From Paramacrobiotus metropolitanus (Eukaryota > Tardigrada > Eutardigrada > Parachela > Macrobiotidae): a stretch of 64,000 nucleotides of DNA. Each line of letters starts with the position of its first letter. Position 1 is the first letter of the stretch. The stretch covers positions 62,001-126,000 of the forward strand of contig NW_026570419.1 of the NCBI RefSeq assembly GCF_019649055.1, written 5' to 3'. The notes under the pieces are model-generated. The model saw only the letters and a list, made by a program, of their open reading frames with translations, was not told the DNA's origin and did no database searches. Shown in pieces: positions 1-10,710 of this stretch. Position numbers and translations under genes: made by a program.

Positions 1-262
1 ATTATTAAATCAAAAGGTGCACGCACATTGTTTGGAGCGGTGAATGACTTCTGTTCGTAATGAATACATGCGTAATTACCATATTTAAAATGATACAGAT
101 ATTGGTTAAAAAAGCGACGACAAAAATCTTACTGGAGAATGTACTAATTTTCATTCTCGTACTCGTTCTATGGCGTGGCTTTCATATCTGGGATTCCACA
201 TCACTTTAATACGTTTGCAGTATATATAGTGCATGCCCGCTGTTTGAAATTTTGTTGTCAGC

Positions 263-703
263 CTATATAATATATAGGCTGACAATACAAATATTATTTC
301 TATTGGCACTTAACACTGTAAGACAGGAAGAAGGCGCAACCAAACTGAATGCTGCAAAACAGCAACCATGTCCGCTCTTTACTGCTGGATTACGAGCGGA
401 TTTCATGTACGTACTATTAGTAAAATGACCACCCTGTACTGCTACTACTTGGGGCGTTACGCTTTCGGTACATTTTACAATGTCAAATGTTGCTTTTAGG
501 ACTGGTTTTCCGCTTTTGGTGCCCTTTGTGTGGCCATTCAAGTGGTCACAAAAGGTATGCACTGGAAGCGGAACGCTTGTCAGAAGTTCAGATCCGTCAA
601 GTGTTGACATGCCAGATCTATCAAAAAATTTCATGCAGTTCGGGTTACAGCGCAAGTAAGCGCATGAACTAATTTTTGGTAGTGCCGTTGCAGATTGACA
701 TGA
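263..703 (-). CDS. Cysteine-rich exon, unrecognised protein (partial)
   Basis: An open reading frame runs on the minus strand from a good acceptor (pyrimidine-rich tract ending TTTGCAG, positions 720-704) to a TAG stop at about 263. It encodes roughly 146 residues with ten or so cysteines, including a CC pair near the end, and one N-glycosylation sequon (NST). There is no start codon, so at least one upstream exon should lie above 704; I did not find it. The cysteine content recalls the secreted Ly6-type proteins elsewhere in the window, but the closing C-x-C...C-N signature of that family is absent, so I do not assign it. The last 30 residues may be read-through past an unrecognised donor. 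It could also be a chance open frame. Confidence 0.3.
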   Translation of the reverse strand, partial: SCQSATALPKISSCAYLRCNPNCMKFFDRSGMSTLDGSELLTSVPLPVHTFCDHLNGHTKGTKSGKPVLKATFDIVKCTESVTPQVVAVQGGHFTNSTYMKSARNPAVKSGHGCCFAAFSLVAPSSCLTVLSANRNNICIVSLYII

Positions 704-1532
704 CTGCAAATCAGGAATAGAATGGGGCACGTTATAATACTCACTTGCGAAAGTTTAAGTTTTCGTACATGAGAAGTTGGGATGTTCCTTTCGGCAAAAT
801 TATGGTAGTACTTATATTATGGTCTATGCGTGTTCAATGTTAATGCACGTAAGTTTTTTAAAGTAACGCATTTTCGATCCTGCACTTAATAGTAGCGTAT
901 GGCATGTGTCAAAACTTCCGAAGACATATTAATAATATTTTTATCTCGAAACCGTTGTCGGTATACCGTATAAATTTATAATTATACGCGCCCTATTATA
1001 ATTATACGCGCCCTATTATAATAACCAACACTTAACAACAATCAACAATCAACACTGTAGCAATAGAAGCTATCAGTAGTACCTTAGCAACGCATTAGCC
1101 TCGGGACCGATGAGCATGCCTTCTGGCAGCAGACTGAATAACGCATGCTGAGTACTGTAATATGGAAGTACTTGGAACTTGACGAACTTCAAGTACTAGT
1201 TCATACTTGGAACTTGACGCATGGGTAAAAAGTAATAAGGGTGTATGTGTCTTTATAAAATGTGAACAAGGCAAATTTTTCAGAAAAGCGAAGGAAATGG
1301 ATTTCGACTATTATGGCTTAAATCATTTTTCTGGAATTTATTTATGGTCATCGGTTCCTTTTGAATAACAAAGAATTTTGAAAGGTTTAACTTATCTAAG
1401 GAATAAATTAGACATGTTTCGTTGATCTTTCAAACCAGAGCACGCCATGAACTACAGAATACGCTCCAGCTAGTTACGCCATCTAAATACGAATAAGCTG
1501 TGCCCGTGTTATGCTGCTTTATCATAACCGGA
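704..1532. other. Intergenic stretch with short direct repeats
   Basis: No coding exon is supported here. The stretch is AT-rich and holds the 20-bp duplication at 981-1020 and repeated copies of a TACTTGGAACTTGACG-type motif at about 1168-1218. Its right part should contain the promoter of the coiled-coil gene that follows; I see no clear TATA box. Confidence 0.5.
981..1020. repeat. Two perfect 20-bp tandem copies
   Basis: The unit ATTATACGCGCCCTATTATA occurs twice back to back (981-1000, 1001-1020) with no mismatch. It lies about 510 bp upstream of the coiled-coil gene start. The unit is nearly self-complementary at its ends. Confidence 0.95.
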
Positions 1533-4500
1533 ATGAAAGACCAAACAGATCTTACCACGCAGTCCCTCGCTGTGGAAGTTGCTGTACTACCTGCCGAACC
1601 TGTTCTCTATCCGCCTAGCGGACTCCGCGAACGATACGAATCGCGTCGCCATGCACAACACGACAGCTTGCTACAAACGCTGCAATCCGAGATGCGGTCG
1701 ATTGCCCGTATGACGGAGCAGTCCCACTCCTCGCTCTTGGCATCGCTTCGAGAGGTTCTCACTGCCAGCCATTCCCAGATGCGTGAGATGTTGAATTCCC
1801 TCGATCCGCAAAAGGTCACCGCTCCCCAGCTATCGTTGGAGCAATATCGCAATGCAGAAAATGCGATATCCGCGCAAGCTGCTTTCAGAAGAGAGAGAAT
1901 AGAGAAAGCCATGGAGGACGTAGACGCTTTGGAATCGGTGCGGGTGGCGAAAGTCGCGGATGTGTTTGATCGGATAAAGATTAACTTGATCGCCAAATCC
2001 CATCTGAACCCCGATGATGTAGGCGACCTTATGGAGCAAGAGTTGGTGATTGTTAACGATGTCCTGCTCCGAAATCGCACAGTATTTGTGGAAGTCTTCA
2101 AGCGGATGCTGACGGAGAACGTTTATAGCGAAAAACGGGATTGTGCCAGACTGGGTTTGTTTAGGAAGGAATGGACGGAAGCCCTGGCTGCGCATTATGT
2201 GGAAGACGGTTTGCAGGTACTGGAGAAAGCTATCAGCAAAGTCATTGGCTCATCCAGGTCCTCATTAGCTAATTGGGAGAGAAGATTGAAAGGTCAGCAA
2301 GTCGAATTTGTGCAAAGTTTGGAAGATGTAATGCGACTGATCCCTCCGGATCTATCAATGGAAAAATGCAAAGAATGGCTCAACAAAGCCCTCGGTGCGC
2401 TGGAGACGTTCTACGAAGATTTTGCGCAAGGTATGCAGCACTGATTCTTTAACGTGAATACTGAAACAGAGCGCAGTAGTGATACCATATAAGTTTTTTA
2501 ATATATTGCGAGTTTTTGTCAAATTCTATTCGTAGGTGTAGATTCCATCCGCAAGCAGTGCTTCGACGCAGCTACCAGCACGAGTCGCTCCATCTTGAAG
2601 CGCTCTAAACCGCTTCCTGATTCTCTATCCGTGTCCCATGATTTTATCCGTGTGAACTTAATCGACGTGTATCTTCATCGCTCCGCCCGTTATTTATCGC
2701 GTGTTAACAACGATCTCCAGTTTTATGTTCACGCGATTATGCTGAAGAAGAACGACCAGATCACCGCAATGCGTGACCTTTTCGCGTTCGTTCACGGCAT
2801 CGCCTGGCACTGGGAGCTGCACTGTAGCGGTGTCGCCAAGGCGGAGGACCTGCTGGATACGCAACTGCAGAAACAGCGTATGGCACTGAATACTGCTGTG
2901 GATGCGAAGATTAACCCGAAGATCCAGAGCACGCTGGATAGTCTGCGGTATGTGAATGTGATGACCGCGGCAACGGCATTGACGAATGCACTGCAGGCTT
3001 CGTATAACGAAACGGATAAAGCTGTTAGCGAGGCCGGGAAGAAGATGGCGAAGCTTGTGGGAGGCTACGAGACAATAATGACCATTCTCCTGCGCGTAAG
3101 TGATTCAAATGCTACGCATAAGGGATAAGGGAGCTTTTATTTACCGTAATAGTGCAGCCCGTTCGGAAACAAGAGCCAAAGTGTATACAGGGAACATACG
3201 CAGACACACATGCATGTCTCGACTGCATGTGCATGTACGTACATGTGCGCTTCGTAAAATTTTCCCCGTTTATACTTTAGCTCTTGTCTCTGGATGAGCT
3301 TGTCAGTTCTCGAGCTTCTTTACCGGCTTTAGCGCATATAATCAATTTTGTTGACACGTCCAAGCAACGCGTCTTTCCTGCCAATTACAGTAATCACACG
3401 TTTGAATATGTTATGGTGATGCTCTTCTCTTATTTAGCGGTCTCAGATCTTAATGTACCAAAACTATCAATAGAAAAATCACTAAACAAACTTCGCTCAT
3501 TGTTTAGGGATACCAGAAACGCGTGTATGCATATATGCAAGTCAGTGCAAAGCCAGTCGAAAGTGATGTCATTATTGCCGAAGACGGCACTCAAAGTCTG
3601 CCCCAAACGGTAAAAGACACGGCACTCACCGAAGAAAAATCCTAACTCCTGTTTTACTGATGCACCTTTTTACAGGATCCACTGGCTGACCTGTCGTCCG
3701 GAAATCGCCGGCTCCCGGATATCCCTGTTTCCGCTAATGAGCGACGTCTGCTGAAAGAACTAGGACTGACGCTGGCTGACGAAGAAAACATTGGCCTGCG
3801 GCTGAAACTGCTTCCACCGTTCCAGGACGATCCACGCGGCAACCCGCCGACAGACGACATCGTCACGCGGAAAGGAATTACCTTCGTTCCTGCTCCGGTA
3901 TCATTACAACAGAGCCAGCGCTTCCCTAAGGAAAAGGATACCGGGAAGAAGGAGCCTGATCCCAGGATGACCGAATCTCAGTTAGAGATTCTGAATGAGG
4001 TTGTCGATCTACCGGTACACTCCGGACTCATTTCCTTGGATGAGTACATGGCGAATGCACCGGAAGAGCAAGTGAATAAGATATTTGAAGATGTTCGTGA
4101 GCGAATGAGGGTAGCTGTGCTGACGCATGCCTCTGATAATTGGTCAGATGAATTTCGCCAACGAAGCATGGGTTGGCTGGATGCTAAGCGAGAGCTCTGC
4201 GAAGCGGAAATGAAGATGCGAATGCAAGCCGCCAGTTTGCGATGGCATACTCTTCAGGATACCATTGTGGCGACACGGGAAAAAGAGTTGACGGAACACG
4301 ATGCATCCTATAAACAGCGAGAAGCCGAGTTGGCTAAGATTGTCGCGTGGGCAAAGGAGGAGATAGCAGTAGTTGGTAACGAATCCACGGAGAAGTGCGC
4401 GCCAATGAAAGATAGAATGTCGAGTTTGGAGAAGACATTCTTCACGGCTTCCCGTGCTGACCAAATTGTTCAAATACAAGGACAGATTAAGGTAAACAAC

Positions 4501-7500
4501 CAGTTCGGTCTCTTTCATTAGATTTTGATATTCACTCCAAATGTTCTGTCGCACCTGGGTAGGGAAACAATTATCTTTACAAGCTATACAGCTATTCTTT
4601 ACGCTATACAGCTCTTCTTTACGCTGTTATTTATAAGCTGTTCTTTACGCTATTTCTTCGCGTTTTTTGGCTGAGCAGTTATTAGAGGAGCAAAATACAG
4701 TGGTTTGTATTATTGTGCTTTCGTGTTGCCAATATTTTTACCCAAAACATTGGACATCATGGTAAAATAACAATCGTGTTGGACTAATTTGTTGTTCTAG
4801 GATGACGCAGTACCGTTTTACGCCTTGCTCAGCGGCGTATACAGCACCCTTAAAGCAAAGATAACCGAAAGAATACAGCTACTTCTGGTCGACTGCAAAA
4901 GCGTATTGTCCACGGTCCAGGTAAAAACATGGGCCGTTTATTGTCACGATCATTGCGACGACTCTCGTGACCTTTAGAACAGAAATTTCCCGATGGTGGG
5001 ACTTACACGCCGGAAGAACACAAACAATACACGCAGCTCTACCAAAAGCTAATGGAGAAATGTGCCGCCACCGAGAAATCGCTGCTGGACGAATGCCGCA
5101 ACACCGAATCCAAACGACGCCAAGCGTTGGAAGCACTGGCGGCTAAAACATTGGAGATTGTACCGCAGCATTTGATGGATGTCAACATCATTACGGTCTT
5201 GGCCGAGAGACTGGAGAAAACGCAAACAGCTATCAAAGCGCGAGCGGCTGTTGTTAATACTGCGTTTGGGTCGTGCCACAATGGATACGAGGTTCTACGG
5301 AAATTAGCAGAAACGGATGCGGCACGGTGTCCCGAAGAAGAGATATGGCACCAGATTGGACGGATGCTTGAAGACGTAAGTCGAACGATATTCCGTGGCA
5401 CGCACCAGTGACCAGTCTGTACCAGTATGACTAAAAGTAATCCTATCAGCTTCTGTAATCTTTGATAAACGTATCCGTTGGTATCTGATCCATTGATATC
5501 ATTACTTGTCTTTTTATTGAGGAACATTTGCGCTCTGAATTAAGCATACCGCCACTTTATTTACGTAAATTTAACCAACCGTCAAAAGAACAATTAAATT
5601 GGGATATTTATTCGGCAACCGCCAGTACAGCCAGATTTAAATTAATAGTTCTGCTTGTTTGTTGATCCTAGTTTGAAACAGCTGCTACATCACTCGGTTG
5701 CCTCCGCCCAGACCAGCCTATCCCAGTCCCTCTTCCAGTGCATCTTGAACCGGAGCCTCCGAAAACTCCGATTCCAGCCGGAAAAGCCAAATCGTCAAAC
5801 CGAAAATCTAGTCCCATGCCGCCCGCCCCGCCTCCACCTCCTCCTAAGCCGCCTGATCCACCCACCGATTTCCAGCTGACCACAATTGACGGACCGCTCC
5901 CGCTAGTGAACCCCGGAATTATTGTCCTACCCGATCCAAAAAGCGTCAGAGCAGGCAAGCCCGAAGCTGCCTCGACCAGCGATATGGGGGAAGAAGCCCC
6001 GCGGATCCGTTACTGGACCACGGGGATCCATCACCGGAAACAAGAAGAACCTCAAGAAACTGGAACGGTTTTTTGTTTTTGGTGATGCACCGACTGATCA
6101 TCCCGTCACCTTTTTAGAGGTAGTTTGTTGTGATTCTATGGAAGTTTTGTAACTTTATTATTTTTTGGGATTTTTACAGGTGGTTCATAAGGAATGTTGG
6201 ATGGCGCTGAACGATGTACTGGCAGCAGCAGAAGAGTACTATCGGCTGAAAGGAAATCGACCGGTTACACGACCGCAGCTTTTGCCGCCGACTGCAGAGC
6301 TCCTGGCAGAGCGGCTGTGCAAGAAGTTACTGAACTACCAAACACAGTCGGAAAACTTTGCTCATTATGTTATGGAGAAGATGCGAGACCTGTCGAAGAA
6401 GATTATCGAGATGGTGCCTCGGTTAGCTGCAAAGCTATTCAGGGAAATCTTTACACCGTACAAACTGGAGATGTTGATTGTGCAACGGCTAACGGTGGAG
6501 AAATTCAATGCCAACTCCGCTTCTGTCAGAGACAGTCGTAGAGATGTGGATGTTCTGCAGCTTCCGGAGGAACTGGTGCGGAATAATGCCATTATACCAA
6601 TGCTCGAGGTAAGATTATTCTGTCCATAGCCGCGCTTGCACCTTGCATGTTAAATGCCAAAAATATCAGGTTACGTTAATTGTAATACGTTTTTTGTGCA
6701 TTTCTCTAATAAACGAAAGCTGGAAGCAGCTTGATCCAGATACGGGAACTGATTACAACTGCTTCTAACACTGACGGTGTCACATTTTGCACTACAGTAA
6801 AACCCCTCGTTACATACACCCTTATATAACATTCACCCCTTTATTATATACATGCGGCTGGGAACCAGACAGTCCGCTGGATTATAACATAGGGGCAGTT
6901 CTCTATATAACATTCACCCCTCTAAAAGTATAACATACACCTTTCGTGGAACGGCTGACAGTATTTTAACATACAGCCAACCCTGCGTAACATACAGCTG
7001 GCTGAATAAGCGTCTTAAAATTTCATAGAAAGTTCCGGTTTTTGTTTCCGATCTGTTCAGTACCGAACCTGACAGCACGCAACAGCAAAACGGCGTCAAA
7101 AATTAAAAACCGTCAATTTATTCTAAAATACAAAGCGCCATTAACACGGTAGCTTTTTGAAAATGTATGCAATTCAGAAGCGCCAGAGTCTATTTTGAAG
7201 AAATAATATGAATTTATAAGCAAAACATCAACGTCGCCGTTCTTAGTAACTATTGATTATTATACGGCCCACCCCCCGGGGGTATGTTAACAACCGCCCC
7301 TGGGGGCAGTGCCCCTATGTAACATACACCTCTTTACAACATTCGGAGAGCTTTGAACGGAGGGTGTATGTAGTAGAAAGGTTTTACTGTACTTTTAGCA
7401 AATTCTGGAGAATTTCTTTATGTAATAGAACACAGTAAAGGACTGGCGAAAGGGCATGTTTGCGGTTAATACATTGGCCACCAACATCAAACCCACAGTT

Positions 7501-8442
7501 CATCGTTCATTTATTTGTAGGTCATCGCCGATCGCATGAAAAGCTACTGGGACGGCACTCTCTCACAGGTGACGCTGACCTTCCTGTCCAAATTTATCCG
7601 GTGCACCGATGCTTTTTTCCGCGAATGTGATAGGATTATTCCGCCGCGCGACGTTAAACGACCGCTCCTGCCGCACGCCATCGTAGCGCGACCGCCCTCG
7701 CCGCCCGTGGACACGCCCGAACTCGACCCCGGACCGAAGACGTGGAAAGCGCTGGACACCAGCGATATGGCAACGGCAGACACGCTCCCAACTGGTGTTG
7801 ATATTGCCTGTGAGAAGACAACTTTAGCGCATGTGGAGCTGAACGAGACGCGGCATGCCGTGTTCAGAGAGTTCCTGGAGTTATACCGCCAAATGCAATC
7901 AACCCGGGATTATTTTGCCGTGGAAAAGGAGAACGTGCAACGCAGTATGGAAATAAGAGCATTTCAGCAACTACAACTACGTAAACTGGAAGCAGTAGGC
8001 TTGATGCGAACTGTGTGATAGCTCTTGAAGCCTGGGTGTTTGGTATGTAAAGACTTTCAGTCTGTTACGGAAACTACGTCATTATTTTGTCTTAAGGTCG
8101 CAATAACTGATAGAACATCTCTGCTCATGAACAAAAATAAATGTCAGGAGCAAAAGATTGGCTTTTTCGTGAGAGGAATGTCGAACAAATGTGCTTTCCC
8201 GCGCGTTTATTACGTTATACTCGTATAAAAAACAATCGATTTGGCATACAACAATGATGTGGCGTCTTCTTAAAGTAAAACAGTTAACCACCATTTCAGT
8301 CGTTTAATTAAAATCGCCACAGAACTGTTTAGTTTACTGATTAGCCCACTTTCTGCATGAAACAGCATTACTCCAAGATCTCAGCAAAAGCCTCGCGCAA
8401 AATTTACACGATATCACTTTGAAGCCCACTCAGATTGGCTGA
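1533..8442 (+). CDS. CCDC180-like coiled-coil protein (tentative name), ten exons
   Basis: Phase-consistent exons: 1533-2430, 2536-3095, 3676-4491, 4801-4920, 4983-5375, 5672-5905, 5955-6119, 6180-6608, 7521-7980 and 8345-8442, giving about 1,390 residues. Exons 1-5 are Lys/Glu-rich and mostly helical or coiled coil (DUF4455-like region). Exon 6 carries a proline-rich linker with a run of six prolines, followed by a basic stretch and the motif FFVFGD. Exons 7-9 are helical again (DUF4456-like region). Order, length and the central proline linker resemble CCDC180, a poorly studied protein expressed in ciliated tissue and testis; the name is tentative. The start is the first in-frame ATG of the exon, but an upstream exon is possible. 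The 49-nt intron 5906-5954 is the weakest junction and is needed to restore frame. Ignoring the donor at 7981 would instead end the protein at 8018. The stop lies only 92 bp from the convergent thioredoxin-gene stop. Confidence 0.75.
4581..4646. repeat. Degenerate 20-bp tandem repeat in an intron
   Basis: Units AAGCTATACAGCTATTCTTT (4581-4600) and ACGCTATACAGCTCTTCTTT (4601-4620) are followed by a longer variant ending 4646. All lie in the intron between exons 3 and 4 of the CCDC180-like gene. Confidence 0.85.
6795..7389. mobile_element. Non-autonomous Tc1/mariner- or pogo-type element (MITE)
   Basis: A 595-bp element begins CAGTAAAACC and ends GGTTTTACTG, flanked on both sides by TA (6793-6794, 7390-7391), the target duplication expected for Tc1/mariner/pogo transposons. 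Inverted ends match over about 27 bp with a few differences. The interior has several copies of a (T)AACATACACCT motif in both orientations and no transposase reading frame. It sits in the large intron (6609-7520) of the CCDC180-like gene. Confidence 0.75.
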
Positions 8443-8467
8443 CAACTTTGGTAAGTGTACTGCTTTT

Positions 8468-8473
8468 AATAAA
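8468..8473 (+). terminator. AATAAA poly(A) signal candidate
   Basis: AATAAA lies 26 bp after the CCDC180-like stop (8442). The surrounding TTTAATAAA also gives a TTTATT-like signal on the other strand, where the convergent thioredoxin gene ends at 8535. Confidence 0.4.
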
Positions 8474-8534
8474 CTGGGCAAAAGCTTGGCAAGCGGAGGT
8501 GGAGAGTTACACGCAGACCCAGACTTTTAGTTCA

Positions 8535-10710
8535 TCAACTTCCGGTTGTATCGCCAGTTAGTGGTTCGTTGAGCGGTGCTTCCGAAGCACCTGCGAAACA
8601 GTAGGGTTTACAGAAACGATTGAAACTTTGTAATATGCATCGCATCTTCTCTAATTCGGCATTCTCAAAAATTGCTAACATTCAGTTTACAACAACTGCT
8701 CACCCACGCTATGTGAGCTGTAATGCTGTCTCGAGCACCAGTTGCTCATTTACATTACTGGTAACCTACCAAGTGGCGGGCCCTCGATCGCCATGCGCTA
8801 TGCGCGATCACGGCTATGCTTCCACCTACGCTACGCTATGCGATGACAATGCTGTCACTCTGATTTCACCTATGCTCACTATGGGCTACTCGCAGCTCAC
8901 ACAGCGTGGGTCAGCACTGAGCAGTTGTTTAAAAGTTGTTGCAAACTTGCAAGTAAGCAGTTGTTAAGAATGTAGAAATTTACCTTGTGCTCCGTCAGCC
9001 GCACCTGCTGTGGGCTCAGCCGTCGCCGTTTGCTCCAGGGGTACAGCCGGAGGTGGACTTTCTTCTACCGCGTTTTCTGATAGTAATAATTGATATTCAT
9101 TCATCAGTCATGACTGTAGCGTATCGTACGAGATCGGTCTTACCCGCTGTCGCGACGGGAGCCGGTGTAGATTCTGACGGTTCTGGTAAGGATGCCGTAG
9201 CATTGCCCGGGCTGCTTTCCGCGTTCGGCTCCGGTTGGTTAATTCCTGGAACTTGTGTGAGAGGCTCACCGGTATGCACGGTTTGAAGATCTGCTGGGAC
9301 CACCGTCGGGGTGTCAGTCTCGACAGTCGGGGTTTCTGATCGAAAACAAATCAACATATTAATCCTTATTAGCAAACCAACAACAACGTGCTACACCATA
9401 TTGCTGTACGCATGAAAAGAGCGGAGTGCCTGCCTTAACTTTTTACAGCTTTTATAAGAGAGTTTTTTAAGCGGTATTCCCACACCTCCAACGGCTAACT
9501 GCGCAGTCCTCTTTTCCGGGTTCTGTAGTTCTGTAATTTCCGCCTCAGGAGCAGTTGAGGGTGCTACAAGGAAGAACCGATCTATTCCACGAGCATTTAC
9601 ATGCATCAACAGGCCATACAGACCTGTAGGAGCTTCGGCGCCGCTTTCAGTCGTGACCTCATCTGGCTGGCTCTCCGGATAATGGCTTCGCTTCTGATGA
9701 CTGGCCAACGTTAGCAGCATTTCATCCGACACAGTTGACCGCTTAGCTTCCTTCTCGGATGTTTTCTCTAAAACAGGTTTATCAATACTTGTACTGAGCA
9801 CCGCCTATTTTTACACGGTATTCTTACCTTCGAGCTCTGCAGCTGCTGGCTCTTCTAACAACGCAGGCGTCTCATCTTCCGCAGCTACAAAAGTATATTA
9901 TCAATAGAATTATCAAGTAGGATGCAATAATATACTGTACAACGTCTTCACTACAATATTAAATTAATATGTGCACTGCAGGTCAATTCTGTTTAAGTTA
10001 TATTTTCCGACTTACTCGGAGCAACCGGGGTTTCCAATATTTCCAATTCGGCTAGCGGTGGATCCTCTTCCGGAATCAAATAAGGAACGACGTCCGATAC
10101 GAGGTTGCGTTTAGCCTCTCCCGCCATGCACAGCTTTTCCCGCATCAGCATTTCCTTAATCAGGGGCATCAACAGCGATGGTTGATAGCCACGAAATAAG
10201 TGAATAAACTTCTTCCCCTAAAGGTCATGCACAATTTCAACGGGCTGTCGCGTACATGCGCTGAAAAGAAACGTACGCCAAAAAACAGATATGTTGGAAT
10301 GCAGTGCCCACGGAGGTTCTTGAAGGCGGGGACCGCCTCCACTTTGATCTGCAAACTGTGAACATGTACATGAATTTCAATAGTTTCTGTGGCTTCTAGC
10401 TAAAGTTAGTGCATGTTCTTACGGAACAGTAGTGAACCAGGTCTAAATCCTCTCCTTCGAAGAACTCGAACTTAGCCTTCTTCAGGAATCGTTTCATAAC
10501 GACACACGGACCAGCCCAGTCTTGGTAGCATTCACACACTGAATTACACAGAAAGTTATAAAGATCCAGGCGATGCGCTTTACGCTAACGGATAACCAGT
10601 GTCAGTGTCTGCTAACCTATTAAGCCTGGTTTGGATGTCAAGAATTGTGTGAAACTCTGCACATTTTCCAGCTCAATGACAATTTCCACATCTTTGCCTC
10701 CTTTTGCCAT
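8535..10710 (-). CDS. NME8/NME9-type axonemal thioredoxin protein, ten exons
   Basis: Exons on the minus strand, all in phase: 10710-10617, 10538-10423, 10348-10277, 10217-10016, 9884-9828, 9767-9624, 9563-9486, 9335-9144, 9076-8984 and 8590-8535, giving 367 residues. Exons 1-4 encode an N-terminal thioredoxin fold of the NME8/NME9 (TXNDC3/TXNDC6) kind: MAKGGKDVEI start, a GLIVCECYQDWAGPC active-site region, the C-x-P-TYLFF strand with its cis-proline, and the closing FRGYQPSLL helix region. The usual W-C-G-P-C is W-A-G-P-C, so the first catalytic cysteine is missing. The rest is an acidic Pro/Glu/Thr-rich tail in short exons, nearly all phase 1-1. I see no nucleoside diphosphate kinase domain, so the shape is closer to single-thioredoxin outer-arm dynein light chains than to full NME8. 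The likely role is axonemal; this is inferred from family. Confidence 0.82.
8689..8928. repeat. Inverted-repeat element in last intron of thioredoxin gene
   Basis: The left arm (about 8689-8720) and right arm (about 8892-8928) are reverse complements around AACAACTGCTC and ACCCACGCTATGTGAGCTG, with a 9-nt extra segment in the right arm. The interior is rich in short GCTATGCG-like repeats. It lies inside the intron 8591-8983 and has no coding content. A short fold-back or MITE-like element is the simplest reading. Confidence 0.65.

Noticed and set aside
1607-2195. Two minus-strand open frames (164 and 121 codons)
   Set aside because: They lie exactly opposite exon 1 of the coiled-coil gene and are Ser/Arg- or Phe-rich shadows with no splice sites or family similarity.
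9391-9801. A 136-codon minus-strand open frame as one exon
   Set aside because: It reads through a good in-frame 60-nt intron (9623-9564, GTCTGT...CTTGTAG) and past a donor at 9485. Splitting it restores phase 1-1 borders like those of its neighbours.
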